A DNA stretch of 60,792 nt from positions 1 through 60,792 of the forward strand of contig CALEXZ010000097.1 of assembly GCA_937926195.1 (NCBI GenBank), in the 5' to 3' direction. How positions within the stretch are numbered: position 1 is the first letter of the stretch; each line of letters opens with the position of its first letter. This document shows, piece by piece, positions 44,285 to 53,049 of this stretch. A program made the position numbers and the translations under genes. The DNA comes from an uncultured Actinomyces sp. GTDB lineage: Bacteria > Actinomycetota > Actinomycetes > Actinomycetales > Actinomycetaceae. The notes under the pieces were generated by a model. The model was not told where the DNA came from and did not search any database. It saw only the letters and a list, made by a program, of their open reading frames with translations.

Positions 44285-45073
44285 TCAGTCCGCCGGGACG
44301 CTCCAGGCGAGGAAGTCGGCGGTGGCGTTCAGCACCGTCTCCAGCCGCGAGCCCTCGAAGCCGTGGGCGGCACCGCTCACACGCAGCAGGCGGGCGTCGG
44401 GCAGCAGGGCGGCGGCCTCCTCGGAGACGGCCAGGGGCACGGTGCGGTCCTGCTCGCCGTGGACGAGCAGGACCGGCGAGCGCAGGCGACGCAGTGCCGT
44501 CTGCGGGTCCAGGTCCCAGGCGTCGAGGGCGTAGCGGCGACCGAGCACGACGTCGACGCCCTCGACCCGGGAGGTGAAACGCTCGGGGACGGCCGCCCGG
44601 GTGCCGAAACGCGCCCCGACGTTCTCGGGGGTGCGCAGCGCCGGGTACCACAGAGCGAGCGCGGCCACACCCGCCGGGTGCTGGGCGGCGGCGAGGACGG
44701 CGATGAGACCGCCCTGGCTGCGCCCCATGAGGACGGTGCGTGACGCGTCCACCCCGGGCCAGCCCGAGGCGGACGCACGCAGGGCGGCGACGTCGGCGAG
44801 CTGGGTGAGGGGGCTGAGGGAGGTCGTGGGCCCGGCAGCCTGTCCCCCGCCGCAGCGCAGGGTCGGGGCGAGCGCGACGAAACCCGCCTGCGCCAGACGC
44901 CGGGCGACGGGGGCTGTGCGCAGGCCGGACTCGTTCATGCCGTGCAGGCAGATCGCCAGGGGCGCGTTGGCGGCGGAGCGGGCCGGCCGGTAGAGGTAGG
45001 CCTCTATCTCGGTTCCGGCGCCGTCGTCGGCGGGCACGGGCACCCGGATGGTCGTGCCGGAGCCCTCAGCCAT
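44285..45073 (-). CDS. Alpha/beta hydrolase
   Basis: 262 residues with a complete hydrolase triad: Ser119 in VLMGRSQGGLIAV, Asp in LLVHGEQDRTVPL, His in RVSGAAHGFEGSR, and the oxyanion-hole region LAICLHGMNES. The single long domain and the compact lid suggest a dienelactone-hydrolase or acyl-peptidase-like esterase; the substrate is unknown. ATG at 45073 lies inside the 3' end of the decayed ogt copy, so the copy may now serve as its promoter or leader. Confidence 0.85.
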   Translation of the reverse strand: MAEGSGTTIRVPVPADDGAGTEIEAYLYRPARSAANAPLAICLHGMNESGLRTAPVARRLAQAGFVALAPTLRCGGGQAAGPTTSLSPLTQLADVAALRASASGWPGVDASRTVLMGRSQGGLIAVLAAAQHPAGVAALALWYPALRTPENVGARFGTRAAVPERFTSRVEGVDVVLGRRYALDAWDLDPQTALRRLRSPVLLVHGEQDRTVPLAVSEEAAALLPDARLLRVSGAAHGFEGSRLETVLNATADFLAWSVPAD

Positions 45074-45392
45074 GACGTCCCCGGTGGGGCAGGTGTCCGC
45101 TGTCCCGGCGGCCGGTGCGCGCCTGGAGCGTGGGCGCCGGCTCACCGTTGGTGGGGGTCCGCCCCGCGGGGAAGGTCAGCAGCTCGTCCCGCACGAGCCG
45201 CTGGAGGGACGTGCCCCGCAGGGCCGGGGTCGGGCGGGGTCCGGGGTCGCGTCCGGCGAAGTAGGCGTCGGACCAGCAGCCGCTCAGGGCGCCGGCAGGA
45301 CGCTCCGGCCCCAGCGTGGCGGCGGGCGTCATGGGTTCGAGCGGCGAGTCGTAGGCGACGATGACGGTGGGGCGCCGCTCGGTGGTGACCAT
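45066..45392 (-). pseudogene. Decayed partial duplicate of ogt
   Basis: Aligns with the ogt at 43636-44205: RRPTVIVAYDSPL, AATLGP, AGALSGCW, then, after a deletion of about 39 residues, DAYFAGRDPGPRP, RGTS.QRLV.DELL and TLQARTGR. It diverges right after that point, at about 45106, so the acceptor Cys motif PCHR is absent. The upstream DNA (gatgctagcgggcgcctg, including the TAGCAT -10) is duplicated too. It cannot repair DNA. Confidence 0.85.
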
Positions 45393-45449
45393 GCGCTGAT
45401 GCTAGCGGGCGCCTGTGCCCCGAGGGCTGTCACGATCGCGGCTGCTTCG

Positions 45450-45469
45450 CTCGCCCAGCGGCGGGCGAG
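45450..45469. terminator. Hairpin downstream of the kinase-Nudix gene
   Basis: CTCGCCC and GGGCGAG around a six-base loop, about 60 bases past the stop at 45527 on the minus strand. Confidence 0.5.
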
Positions 45470-45526
45470 GGACTGCACGAGCGTACCGGCTGAGGGCCCG
45501 GCCGGGCGGCCGGCAACGCCTCATCA

Positions 45527-47140
45527 TCATTGGTCAATGACCGATCGGGCAATGGGGCTCAGACGCGAGCGGTCACCGTGCAGGACGTCGAACCACCCCC
45601 ATCCGGCGGTGTCTGGCGAAAGCGTCGTGGCGCGCGGCAACTCTTCCAAAAGGCGCACGTCGGCGACCACTCCATGATGATGGAAATCAATGCTCTCACC
45701 CGCAGTGTCAGAGTCGACGCGCAGCGAGAACCGGGAAAACTCACCGATGGCGACGGATCCGACGCCCACCTCCTCTCCCAGCTCGCGGCGCAGAGCGTCC
45801 TCCCAGCTTTCGGCGAGCTCGGGGCGCCCCCCGGGAAGGTCGAGCAAACCGGTATACGGACCACGTGTCTTATTCACGCACAGCATACGACCGTCCCGCA
45901 CGATGCGCGCGTAGACGCCAAAGTGGTACGTGGGAGGGGGGCCTGCCGCGATCGTCGCCGCCAGCTCACCAGCACTCTTGCCGCACGTGAAAACGTCAAC
46001 CAGTCCTCTCGCGACATCTTTTCCGTCGGACCCGGCTCGGAACTTGACCACGACAACGTCGTCGGGCACAGCCTCAAGACAGCTCTTGTCTCTTCCCTTC
46101 CCGCGAGGCGAGACGAGAAGGCCCAGCCAATCAGGTTGATTGACCCAGTCCTCCAACACGTTCCGGCGGAGGACGTTCATCCGCTCTTCAGCATCCGTCA
46201 CCACCTCAAGACGGCTGCGCGCCTCACCGAGCGCGAGCTCACTCTCGACAACTGCGACCACGCACCCCTCAGTCGCGAACGACATTCCCAGAGCACGGCG
46301 CAGATCCTCCGGCAGAAGCCGCACTTTCGCCGGCACCAGAGGTGGCTCGACGGGCGACAGCGCCTCGACCAGCGGAAGATCCGGCCGCACATGCGCCATA
46401 CCGCCATACCGGTCACGGGAGTCCGGGCTCAGAACGCGTCCGGCCCCCAGCTCCATCAGGCTCTCGGCAGCCACGTCAATGACGCTCGGCCATGCCAGCA
46501 CCGACAACCCGTCGTCTCGGTACAACAGCGTCTTGCCATCCGCCATGATGCTCAGGCCGTCAAGATGAGCTGTGGCAGCCGCGAGCAGCGCGGTCGACTT
46601 CCCAGCACCACTGTCGCCCACGAAGCAGATGGCCCGGCCGTCCCGGACCAGCGCCGACGAGCGCAACGGGAACGCCCCCGCTGCGACAGCCAAGGACGTG
46701 TGAATCCCCCTGATAACGCGACACAGCTCGGCACACAGACCCAGGACGTCTCCCCCAACGATAGAGACCCTGTTTTCTGAACGATCTCTTACGATCATGC
46801 TCCGCGTGCTCCGGACCATGATCAGGCGGGTACACCGCCCGATATCGACGACGTAGCCGTCCCCACCATGATCCAGAACAGGCCTCCACACGGGGCTGAG
46901 GAGTGTGACCGCGGAACGCCAGAGGTGACTGCTCTCGACAGCGCTCACCGACCATTTCTCGGCCATCGACAGAGAGCCACGATAATAGACGCGGGAACGC
47001 AGCAGAGGGATGAGTGCGGGATGCGTCTGCACCAGCACGTTCACAAACGGCGAGGAGAAAGCCTCGCTCATGGGGAGCTCCGCCGCGTTGACAGCCTGCC
47101 GCACGCGATCCACGACTTCCGAGAGAGTCGCATCAGTCAT
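45527..47140 (-). CDS. HPr-kinase-like P-loop domain fused to a Nudix hydrolase
   Basis: 537 residues from this ATG; in-frame ATGs at 47191 and 47200 would add 17 or 20, with no clear Shine-Dalgarno for any. Residues about 150-330 resemble HprK-like kinases: LRSSALVRDGRAICFVGDSGAGKST (P-loop at 175-183), then a MADGKTLLYRDDG segment and AWPSVIDVAAESL. The C-terminal third has a perfect Nudix box: GRPELAESWEDALRRELGEEVGV (about 438-460), preceded by FGVYARIVRDGRMLCV. HprK-like proteins elsewhere modify RiPP precursors; Nudix enzymes cleave nucleoside diphosphates. The fusion is unfamiliar to me and no partner gene lies beside it. Base composition is clearly AT-richer than its neighbours. Confidence 0.8.
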   Translation of the reverse strand: MTDATLSEVVDRVRQAVNAAELPMSEAFSSPFVNVLVQTHPALIPLLRSRVYYRGSLSMAEKWSVSAVESSHLWRSAVTLLSPVWRPVLDHGGDGYVVDIGRCTRLIMVRSTRSMIVRDRSENRVSIVGGDVLGLCAELCRVIRGIHTSLAVAAGAFPLRSSALVRDGRAICFVGDSGAGKSTALLAAATAHLDGLSIMADGKTLLYRDDGLSVLAWPSVIDVAAESLMELGAGRVLSPDSRDRYGGMAHVRPDLPLVEALSPVEPPLVPAKVRLLPEDLRRALGMSFATEGCVVAVVESELALGEARSRLEVVTDAEERMNVLRRNVLEDWVNQPDWLGLLVSPRGKGRDKSCLEAVPDDVVVVKFRAGSDGKDVARGLVDVFTCGKSAGELAATIAAGPPPTYHFGVYARIVRDGRMLCVNKTRGPYTGLLDLPGGRPELAESWEDALRRELGEEVGVGSVAIGEFSRFSLRVDSDTAGESIDFHHHGVVADVRLLEELPRATTLSPDTAGWGWFDVLHGDRSRLSPIARSVIDQ

Positions 47141-47392
47141 CGTTCCCACACCCTCATGTGTCGCGACCTCTCCCGAAACGCGTACTTCCATCGAGTACAT
47201 CTGGCGGCGTATTCATGTCGAGGTCTTTGCAACAGGCTACTACGGCACCGTCCTGCGTCACGACGGCACTCTCCCATGGGTACCTGCAAGACTGTCTTGC
47301 TCTTCACGGTCCCCATCGTCGTCGTGTCGTACCACCCCGCCCAGGCACCGTTAGTCTCAGTGCCGTCCTGTCCACCCTCACACCGGAGAGCC

Positions 47393-47938
47393 ATGAACAC
47401 CACCGTCCTCGTCTTCCACCCCCGCTTCGGGGCCTCACACGTCAACGCCGCCCTTGCCGCGAGCGCCGAGGCCGCCGGGGTCCGGGTGCGCTACCTCTAC
47501 GACCTCTACCCGCACGGGCGCATCGACGTCGCCGCCGAGCAGGCCGTCCTTGAGGAGGCGGAGCGGATCGTCCTGCAGTTCCCGATGTACTGGTACTCCA
47601 CGCCCGCGCTGCTCAAGCAGTGGCAGGACGACGTCCTGACCTGGGGGTGGGCCTACGGCTCGAAGGGCACGGCTCTTCACGGTAAGGAGCTGCTCGTGGC
47701 GGTCTCCTCGGGTGGGGGTGCCGAGGAGTACAGCCGCGACAGCGAGCAGCGGTACACCATGGCCGAGCTGCTGCGTCCTCTGCAGGCGACGAGCAACCTC
47801 ATCGGCACGACCTTCCTGCGTCCCTTCGTCACCTTCGGTGCCCTGGGCATGCCCGACGACGTGCTGGCCGCCCGCGCCGCCGAGTACGCCGCGGCGCTGA
47901 GCGCCCCGCGCGAGGCGCTCGGGCCCCACGAGGCCTGA
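47393..47938 (+). CDS. NAD(P)H oxidoreductase, flavodoxin-like fold (KefF/MdaB type)
   Basis: 181 residues of the NQO-like flavodoxin fold: VLVFHPRFGASHVNAALA at the FMN phosphate loop, VRYLYDLYPHGRID, IVLQFPMYWYSTPALLKQWQDDVLTWGWAYG and the GGAEEYS flavin loop. Such enzymes reduce quinones or nitro compounds, or regulate Kef channels. ATG at 47393 follows GGAGAG. Convergent with the CMD-family gene, with only three bases between stops. Confidence 0.9.
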   Translation: MNTTVLVFHPRFGASHVNAALAASAEAAGVRVRYLYDLYPHGRIDVAAEQAVLEEAERIVLQFPMYWYSTPALLKQWQDDVLTWGWAYGSKGTALHGKELLVAVSSGGGAEEYSRDSEQRYTMAELLRPLQATSNLIGTTFLRPFVTFGALGMPDDVLAARAAEYAAALSAPREALGPHEA

Positions 47939-47941
47939 GGC

Positions 47942-48628
47942 TCAGCGGTAGGCCTCGGAGGAGGCGCCCTCCTCGTACCCGGCGACGAGGACCAGCCCCG
48001 ACAGCGCGTAGGGCCCGCCGACGTAGGGCATCGCCTGGACGAGGGCCGCGGCGACCTTTTGGAGCGTGTTGCCGGCCCGGACCGCCCCGGCGACGTGGGG
48101 CCGTAGCTGGACGGCGGCACCGATGGCGGTGATGGCGACGAGGCTGACGAGCTCACGGAAGGCGAGGTCGAGCACCCCGCGTGTCTCGACCTCCCCGAAG
48201 GCGACGGCGGTGAGCAGGTGCGGCACCTGGGTGTCGAAGGGCTCGGGCAGCCGCGCGAAGACCTCCTTGACCTCGTCGCCGTACAGGGGTCGCTGGACGG
48301 CGGCACCGGCCTCGTCACGGTCCTCGTAGGCCACGGTGGCCGCCGGGGCGAGCGGCAGGCTGACGCCTCGCTCGGTGAGGACCTCGTTGAGGACGGCGAC
48401 GGCGTTGAGCGTCTTGGGGTAGCCGATGTACGGCTGGCACTGGTAGAGGGTCTCGCGCAGCTGCTCGGGGGTGGCGCCCACGCGCAGGGCCGCGCCGACG
48501 TGGGCGCGCAGCTGAGGCAGGGTCTGCATCGAGGCGAGGCAGGTGACGGTGATGAGCTCGCGCTCGACGTCGGTGAGGACACCGGTGGAGAAGACCTCGC
48601 CGAAGATGTGGTTCTGGAGGGTCTCCAT
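47942..48628 (-). CDS. Carboxymuconolactone decarboxylase family protein, 5' end damaged
   Basis: 228 residues from this ATG, with two CMD domains (residues 10-85: TDVERELITVTCLASMQTLPQLRAHVGAALRVGATPEQLRETLYQ, and about 125-205: RGVLDLAFRELVSLVAITAIG). No CxxC is present, so an alkylhydroperoxidase role is unlikely. Upstream, in the same frame, the DNA still encodes LTPAARETYTRLFGADPQPSPTDPEL, the normal N-terminus. The original ATG (about 48773) is now out of frame because of a 61-bp duplication, so translation probably begins at 48628. Confidence 0.85.
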   Translation of the reverse strand: METLQNHIFGEVFSTGVLTDVERELITVTCLASMQTLPQLRAHVGAALRVGATPEQLRETLYQCQPYIGYPKTLNAVAVLNEVLTERGVSLPLAPAATVAYEDRDEAGAAVQRPLYGDEVKEVFARLPEPFDTQVPHLLTAVAFGEVETRGVLDLAFRELVSLVAITAIGAAVQLRPHVAGAVRAGNTLQKVAAALVQAMPYVGGPYALSGLVLVAGYEEGASSEAYR

Positions 48629-48679
48629 GAGCTCGGGGTCGGTGGGGCTCGGCTGGGGGTCGGCGCCGAAGAGCCGGGT

Positions 48680-48768
48680 GTAGGTCTCGCGGGCGGCTGG
48701 GGTGAGGCCAACGGTAAGCGCGAGCCGATGGAGAAGGTCGGTAGGTCTCGCGGGCGGCTGGGGTGAGG
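48680..48768. repeat. Direct duplication in the 5' region of the CMD-family gene
   Basis: A 28-base string (gtaggtctcgcgggcggctg then gggtgagg) occurs at 48680 and 48741, offset 61. Both copies encode LTPAARETY on the minus strand but in different frames. Confidence 0.85.
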
Positions 48769-48875
48769 GCCATGGTGATGCTCCGGGGTCGGCGGTGACG
48801 TCGTACCCCCATCATGGCAGGGGCGGCGCGGACGTGGCGGGGACATGACAGCAACCAGCGCCCGGGCAGGGCTGC

Positions 48876-49496
48876 TCAGGCGGCGGGCATCAGCCAGGCC
48901 GGGGGACGCAGCCAGGCCGGGGGGTGCAGCACCCGCTTCTTGCGGGTGCGTGGCGCGATCGCGTGGACGAGGGCCAGCTGCTGGGGGCTGAGCACCGTGG
49001 AGTCAAGAATGACGGCGGCAGAGCGCGTGGGCATGAGGTAGATCCGGCCCGGGGCCTCGCACACCGCCCACAGCCGGTCGTAACGGTACGGGACCATTCC
49101 CTTCGGGCGTACGTACTCCAGATGGTCTCGGTGGAACCGCACCACCGTGCACTCCTCGGGCTTGCGGCTGTACACGCGCCTGAAGATAGCGAACACCACC
49201 AGACCCACGACCAGCATGAACACTACGAAGGCGAGCAGCCCGAGCGGCGCCGCCCACAGTGCCCCCTGTGTCCCCCCGAGCGTCAGCCCGATGGACACGG
49301 CCGAGAGGACGAAGGCTAGGGCAGAGAAAGGCAGCGAAGGCCACGAATAGAGCAGCACGGCCACGCTCATGCGCATGAGCTCACGGCCGGTGAGCACCAT
49401 GCCGACCTCCGCGAGGGGCACAGTCGGCGGCACGGCGGTCAGCGCAGTCGGCGGCACGGCGGTCAGCGCAGTCGGGGGCATGGGGAGGCTCGACAT
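48876..49496 (-). CDS. YcxB-like two-TM membrane protein
   Basis: 206 residues. Two TM helices (LPFSALAFVLSAVSIGLTLG and LGLLAFVVFMLVVGLVVFAIFRRVY) are followed by a YcxB-like cytoplasmic segment (FHRDHLEYVRPKGMVPYRYDRLWAVCEAPGRIYLMPTRSAAVILDSTVLS). The first 30 residues repeat PPTALTAV (24-bp tandem DNA repeat). Leaderless (TAGCCT-N6-ATG). Function unknown. Confidence 0.75.
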   Translation of the reverse strand: MSSLPMPPTALTAVPPTALTAVPPTVPLAEVGMVLTGRELMRMSVAVLLYSWPSLPFSALAFVLSAVSIGLTLGGTQGALWAAPLGLLAFVVFMLVVGLVVFAIFRRVYSRKPEECTVVRFHRDHLEYVRPKGMVPYRYDRLWAVCEAPGRIYLMPTRSAAVILDSTVLSPQQLALVHAIAPRTRKKRVLHPPAWLRPPAWLMPAA

Positions 49497-49508
49497 GGAG
49501 CCAGGCTA
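49494..49508 (-). promoter_or_regulatory. Leaderless promoter -10 of the YcxB-like gene
   Basis: TAGCCT, six bases (ggctcc), then ATG. Confidence 0.6.
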
Positions 49509-49624
49509 GGCCGCGGCCCCGGGGCCGTCACCATGGGCACCGCTCCCCCGCAACGGCACGCCCACGCGGCCCGCTGGCCGCCGAGCCCGCCCCCGAGGAA
49601 AGGCCCCGCCCCGCACGCCGACGC

Positions 49625-49661
49625 GGCCGGTGCCCCGGGAAACGCGCCCGGGGCACCGGCC
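49625..49661. terminator. Terminator after the GH3 gene
   Basis: GGCCGGTGCCCCGGG and its complement around a seven-base loop, 30 bases past the GH3 stop on the minus strand. Confidence 0.75.
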
Positions 49662-49690
49662 CATGCGTCAGCCGACGGCGGAAGGCGTGC

Positions 49691-52117
49691 TCAGCGGGCG
49701 AGCATCCAGGACATGCGCACGACGCGTGCGGCCTGCTGCTCCAGGCGCTCACGGGTGAGGACCGCGCCCGACTCGGAGCCACCGGCAAGGGCCGCGAGGA
49801 CGTCCTGGCGGTCCTCCTCACAGCCGGGCATGAACAGCTCGTTGCCGGCGGCTACGCTCGCGCCTGCGGCGGCGCGCGGGTGCTTGAGGTCCGTGCGGGT
49901 CATGAAGCGCACCACCCAGTCGGTCATGACCAGGCCCTCGTAGCCCCACTCCTCGCGCAGGATCGCCTCCAGGAGCTCGGCGGACTCGGAGGTGTGCACC
50001 CCGTTGACGAGGTTGTAGGAGGTCATGAGGCCGTGCGGCTGGGCCTCGCGCACGCAGATCTCGAAGGCGCGCAGGTACAGGTCGCGAGCCGCCCGCTTGG
50101 AGACCCTGCTGTTGGAGTTCAGGCGGTTGGTCTCCTGGTTATTGAAGGCGAAGTGCTTGACGGTGACGCCTCGGCCGGGGTGCTTCTGGACGCCGCGGGT
50201 GATGCCGGCGGCGATGCGGCCGGACAGCAGCGGGTCCTCGGAGAAGTACTCGAAGTTGCGTCCGCACAGGATGGAGCGGTGGAGGTTGAAGGCGGGGGCG
50301 AGCCACAGGTGGGCGCCGAAGTGCTCCATCTCCACGCCGACCAGGTCGCCGTAGGCGGCGGCGAGGCCGGGGTCCCAGGTCTGGGCGATGGCGGTGCCGA
50401 TCGGGATCGCCGTCGTGTACTGCTCGTAGGTGGACTGCGGGGTGCGCTTCTCCTCGACGACGCCCAGGGCCGCGAGGGACTCCTCGTCCATGAGGTCGTC
50501 CATGAGGCCGCCGAAGGCGTTGCTCAGCGGGAAGGCGCCGCGCTCGTCGACACCGACCTGGGGGGTCAGGCGCAGGCCGGCGGGGCCGTCGGGCAGGACG
50601 AGGGGCGGGACGCCGTCGACCCGGCTGGTGGACTGGCCGGCGGCGCCGATGAGGGTGGAGGCGGCCTGGCCGATGATGGACTGCTTGTCGGCGGCCTCGC
50701 TGTAGTCACCCAGGACGAGGTAGCTCAGGTCGTCGTCGCTCAGGGTCCGCACGAAGGCGAGCTCCTCGGTGAGGTCGACGGGCTCCTGGGTGTCCTCGCG
50801 GCGCAGGTCGGCGGCGGCCACGCTCAGGCGCACGACGCCCTCCGGCACCTTGACGGCGACAGGGGCCTCGGGACGCCAGTCGGTGAAGCCGGGCTCGCCC
50901 AGGACGTCGTGGAGGCGGCGCACGACGGCGGTCTCGGCGAGCTCGATGACAGCGGCGGGGCGGGTGGCACGGCTGGAGGTGCCCACGCGCAGCACGTAGT
51001 CGCCCGCCTCGAGGACGGTGGCGACCTTCGCGGCGTCGTAGGAGGCGAGGTCGGCCAGGTCGAAGCAGACGGTGGCCTCGACGGTGGCGCCGGGGGCCAG
51101 CTCGGCGGTCTTCGTGAAGCCGGCGAGGGCCTGGTAGGGCTGGTCGAGCTCGCCGTCGGGAGCCGAGACGTAGACCTGGACGACCTCCTTGCCGGGGCGG
51201 GTGCCGGTGTTCGTCACGGGGACGGTGACGGTGACGTCGGAACCGTTGACGGCGGTGGCGGCGTCGCCGAGGGTGAAGCTCGTCCAGCCCAGGCCGTGGC
51301 CGAAGGCGAAGAGCGGCTCGGCGCCCACGGAGTCGAGGTAGCGGTAGCCGACGTAGACGCCCTCGCGGTAGTCGGTGTCGTCCTGCTCGCCGAAGGTGCC
51401 GACGGCGGGGTAGTCCTCCCAGGCGGCCCAGGTGGTGGCCAGGTGCCCGGACGGGTAGGCCCTGCCGAGCAGGACGTCGGCGAAGGCGTCGCCGGTGGCG
51501 GCACCGAGCTGGGACAGGACGAGGACGTTGGCGACGTCCTTGACGGGGCTGAGGTCGACCGGGCCGCCGACGTTGAGCACGAGGAGGAAGGGCTTGCCGC
51601 CCGCCTCCAGGGCGAGGATGTCGCGGACCTCGGAGTCGGTGAGCAGGACGTCTCCGGCGACGGGGCGACGGTCGGCTCCCTCCCCGGAGTCGCGGGTGAG
51701 GACGTAGATCGCGACGTCGCCGTCGCCGTCGAGGGGCAGGTCGACGGCGGGGGCGGGCACGACGGCGCCCATGCCGAAGAAGACGGCGGGCTGGCCGGCG
51801 GCCTTGGCCTGGGCCTTGAGATCGGCGACGAAGTCCCGGTACGCGGCGTCGGCGAGGGCGTCGTAGGCGTCGAGCCAGGCACCGGTGGTGATCTCGAAGC
51901 CAGCCCGGGTCAGGCCCTCCTCCACGCCGACGACGTGGCGGGAGTTGACGTCGCCGGAGCCGGTGCCGCCCTTGACGGTGCGGCGCACGCCCGCGCCGTA
52001 GGCGTCGATGCGGCAGGGGGCGTCGAGCGGGAAGCTGCCGTCGCTGCGCAGCAGGACCATGGACTCGGGGGCGGCGGCCCTGACCGTCGCGAGGTGGTCG
52101 ATCTCGAACTGTTCCAC
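49691..52117 (-). CDS. Circularly permuted GH3 beta-glycosidase
   Basis: 808 residues, cytoplasmic (no signal peptide). Domain order is reversed relative to classical GH3: the alpha/beta GH3_C domain first (VRRTVKGGTGSGDVNSR to about 260), a fibronectin-III-like domain next (about 300-400), and the catalytic TIM barrel last. The nucleophile Asp is in GLVMTDWVV and the lysine-His pair in GVTVKHFAFNNQETNR; GVEMEHFGAHLWLAPAFNLHR precedes it. Such permuted GH3 enzymes hydrolyse beta-glucosides or related sugars. GTG start with AAAGGAG six bases upstream. Confidence 0.93.
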   Translation of the reverse strand: MEQFEIDHLATVRAAAPESMVLLRSDGSFPLDAPCRIDAYGAGVRRTVKGGTGSGDVNSRHVVGVEEGLTRAGFEITTGAWLDAYDALADAAYRDFVADLKAQAKAAGQPAVFFGMGAVVPAPAVDLPLDGDGDVAIYVLTRDSGEGADRRPVAGDVLLTDSEVRDILALEAGGKPFLLVLNVGGPVDLSPVKDVANVLVLSQLGAATGDAFADVLLGRAYPSGHLATTWAAWEDYPAVGTFGEQDDTDYREGVYVGYRYLDSVGAEPLFAFGHGLGWTSFTLGDAATAVNGSDVTVTVPVTNTGTRPGKEVVQVYVSAPDGELDQPYQALAGFTKTAELAPGATVEATVCFDLADLASYDAAKVATVLEAGDYVLRVGTSSRATRPAAVIELAETAVVRRLHDVLGEPGFTDWRPEAPVAVKVPEGVVRLSVAAADLRREDTQEPVDLTEELAFVRTLSDDDLSYLVLGDYSEAADKQSIIGQAASTLIGAAGQSTSRVDGVPPLVLPDGPAGLRLTPQVGVDERGAFPLSNAFGGLMDDLMDEESLAALGVVEEKRTPQSTYEQYTTAIPIGTAIAQTWDPGLAAAYGDLVGVEMEHFGAHLWLAPAFNLHRSILCGRNFEYFSEDPLLSGRIAAGITRGVQKHPGRGVTVKHFAFNNQETNRLNSNSRVSKRAARDLYLRAFEICVREAQPHGLMTSYNLVNGVHTSESAELLEAILREEWGYEGLVMTDWVVRFMTRTDLKHPRAAAGASVAAGNELFMPGCEEDRQDVLAALAGGSESGAVLTRERLEQQAARVVRMSWMLAR

Positions 52118-52237
52118 AGGTGGCTCCTTTGCCGTCGTCGGGGTGCTGGTGGCGGCTCGCAGACGCTGGGACCCGGCCACACCGAAAATCTTACCGCCCG
52201 GTACAAAACGGCGCCAGCCCCACCCGCCCGCCCGCCC

Positions 52238-52303
52238 AACTCCTCGGTTTGCGCTCGAAAGTACGGCAACTAGCCAGGGAGTTCGCGCGCAAACCGAGGA
52301 GTT
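52238..52303. repeat. Long inverted repeat upstream of the GH3 gene
   Basis: AACTCCTCGGTTTGCGC (52238-52254) and its exact complement (52287-52303) enclose 32 bases, with CGAA/TTCG extending the stem inward. It lies between the response regulator stop and the GH3 start: terminator, operator, or both. Confidence 0.8.
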
Positions 52304-52350
52304 CGAGGACCGGGAGCAGGGGCCGACCGGGGCGGTGCGGTCCGGGACAC

Positions 52351-53049
52351 TCAGGCACGGTCCGCGCGGTACCAGGCGACGGCCAGCTGGGTGCGGTTGC
52401 GCAGCCCCAGCTTGGCCAGGCAGGCGGAGATGTGGTTGCGCACGGTCCCCTCGCTCATGGCGAGGCGGTCAGCGACCTCGGTGTTGCCCAGCCCTTCGGC
52501 AACGGCCTCGACGACCTCGAACTCGCGCTCCGTCAGGGCCGCGAAGGCACCCGTGCGCCGCACCTCGCGCGCGGCCTCCGCGGTGTCCGCGCCCCTCGCG
52601 CCTGCGCCCGCAGGCCCGCCGGGGACACCCGCCGCGCGCGCCCCCCGGGCCGCGACGCCGCGGGCCAGCACCTCCCCCTCAAGGACGCTCATGCCGGCCA
52701 TGACGCCGCGCAGCGCCGGGACGATCTGGGCGATGTCCTGCTTGATGAGGTAGCCGCGCGCCCCCATCGCCAGCGCCCGGGCGATGTACTCGTCGTCGGC
52801 GAAGGTCGTGAGGAAGACAATCCGGGCCGTCGGGTCCTCACCGAGCAGCTCCTCGGCGGCGCTCAGTCCGTCGCCCCCGGGCATCTGGATGTCCATGAGG
52901 AGCACGTCCGGGGCGAGCTCGCGGTAGCGCGCCACCGCCTCCGGCCCGCTGGAGCCGGTGGCGAGGACGTCGATGTCCTCCTCGACGGACAGGATCGTGG
53001 CGAGGGACTGGGCGACGAGGGCGTCGTCGTCGACGATGAGGACCTTCAC
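52351..53049 (-). CDS. NarL/LuxR-family response regulator of the second two-component system
   Basis: 232 residues: receiver with VLIVDDDALVAQSL, phospho-Asp in DVLLMDIQMPGGDG, and KQDIA; an unusually long Ala/Gly/Arg-rich linker (about 145-175); LuxR domain with LTEREFEVVEAVAEGLGNTEVADRLAMSEGTVRNHISACLAKLGLRNRTQ. GTG start overlaps the kinase stop; AAGGAG upstream. Likely regulates the divergent ABC exporter operon (inference from position). Confidence 0.93.
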   Translation of the reverse strand: MKVLIVDDDALVAQSLATILSVEEDIDVLATGSSGPEAVARYRELAPDVLLMDIQMPGGDGLSAAEELLGEDPTARIVFLTTFADDEYIARALAMGARGYLIKQDIAQIVPALRGVMAGMSVLEGEVLARGVAARGARAAGVPGGPAGAGARGADTAEAAREVRRTGAFAALTEREFEVVEAVAEGLGNTEVADRLAMSEGTVRNHISACLAKLGLRNRTQLAVAWYRADRA

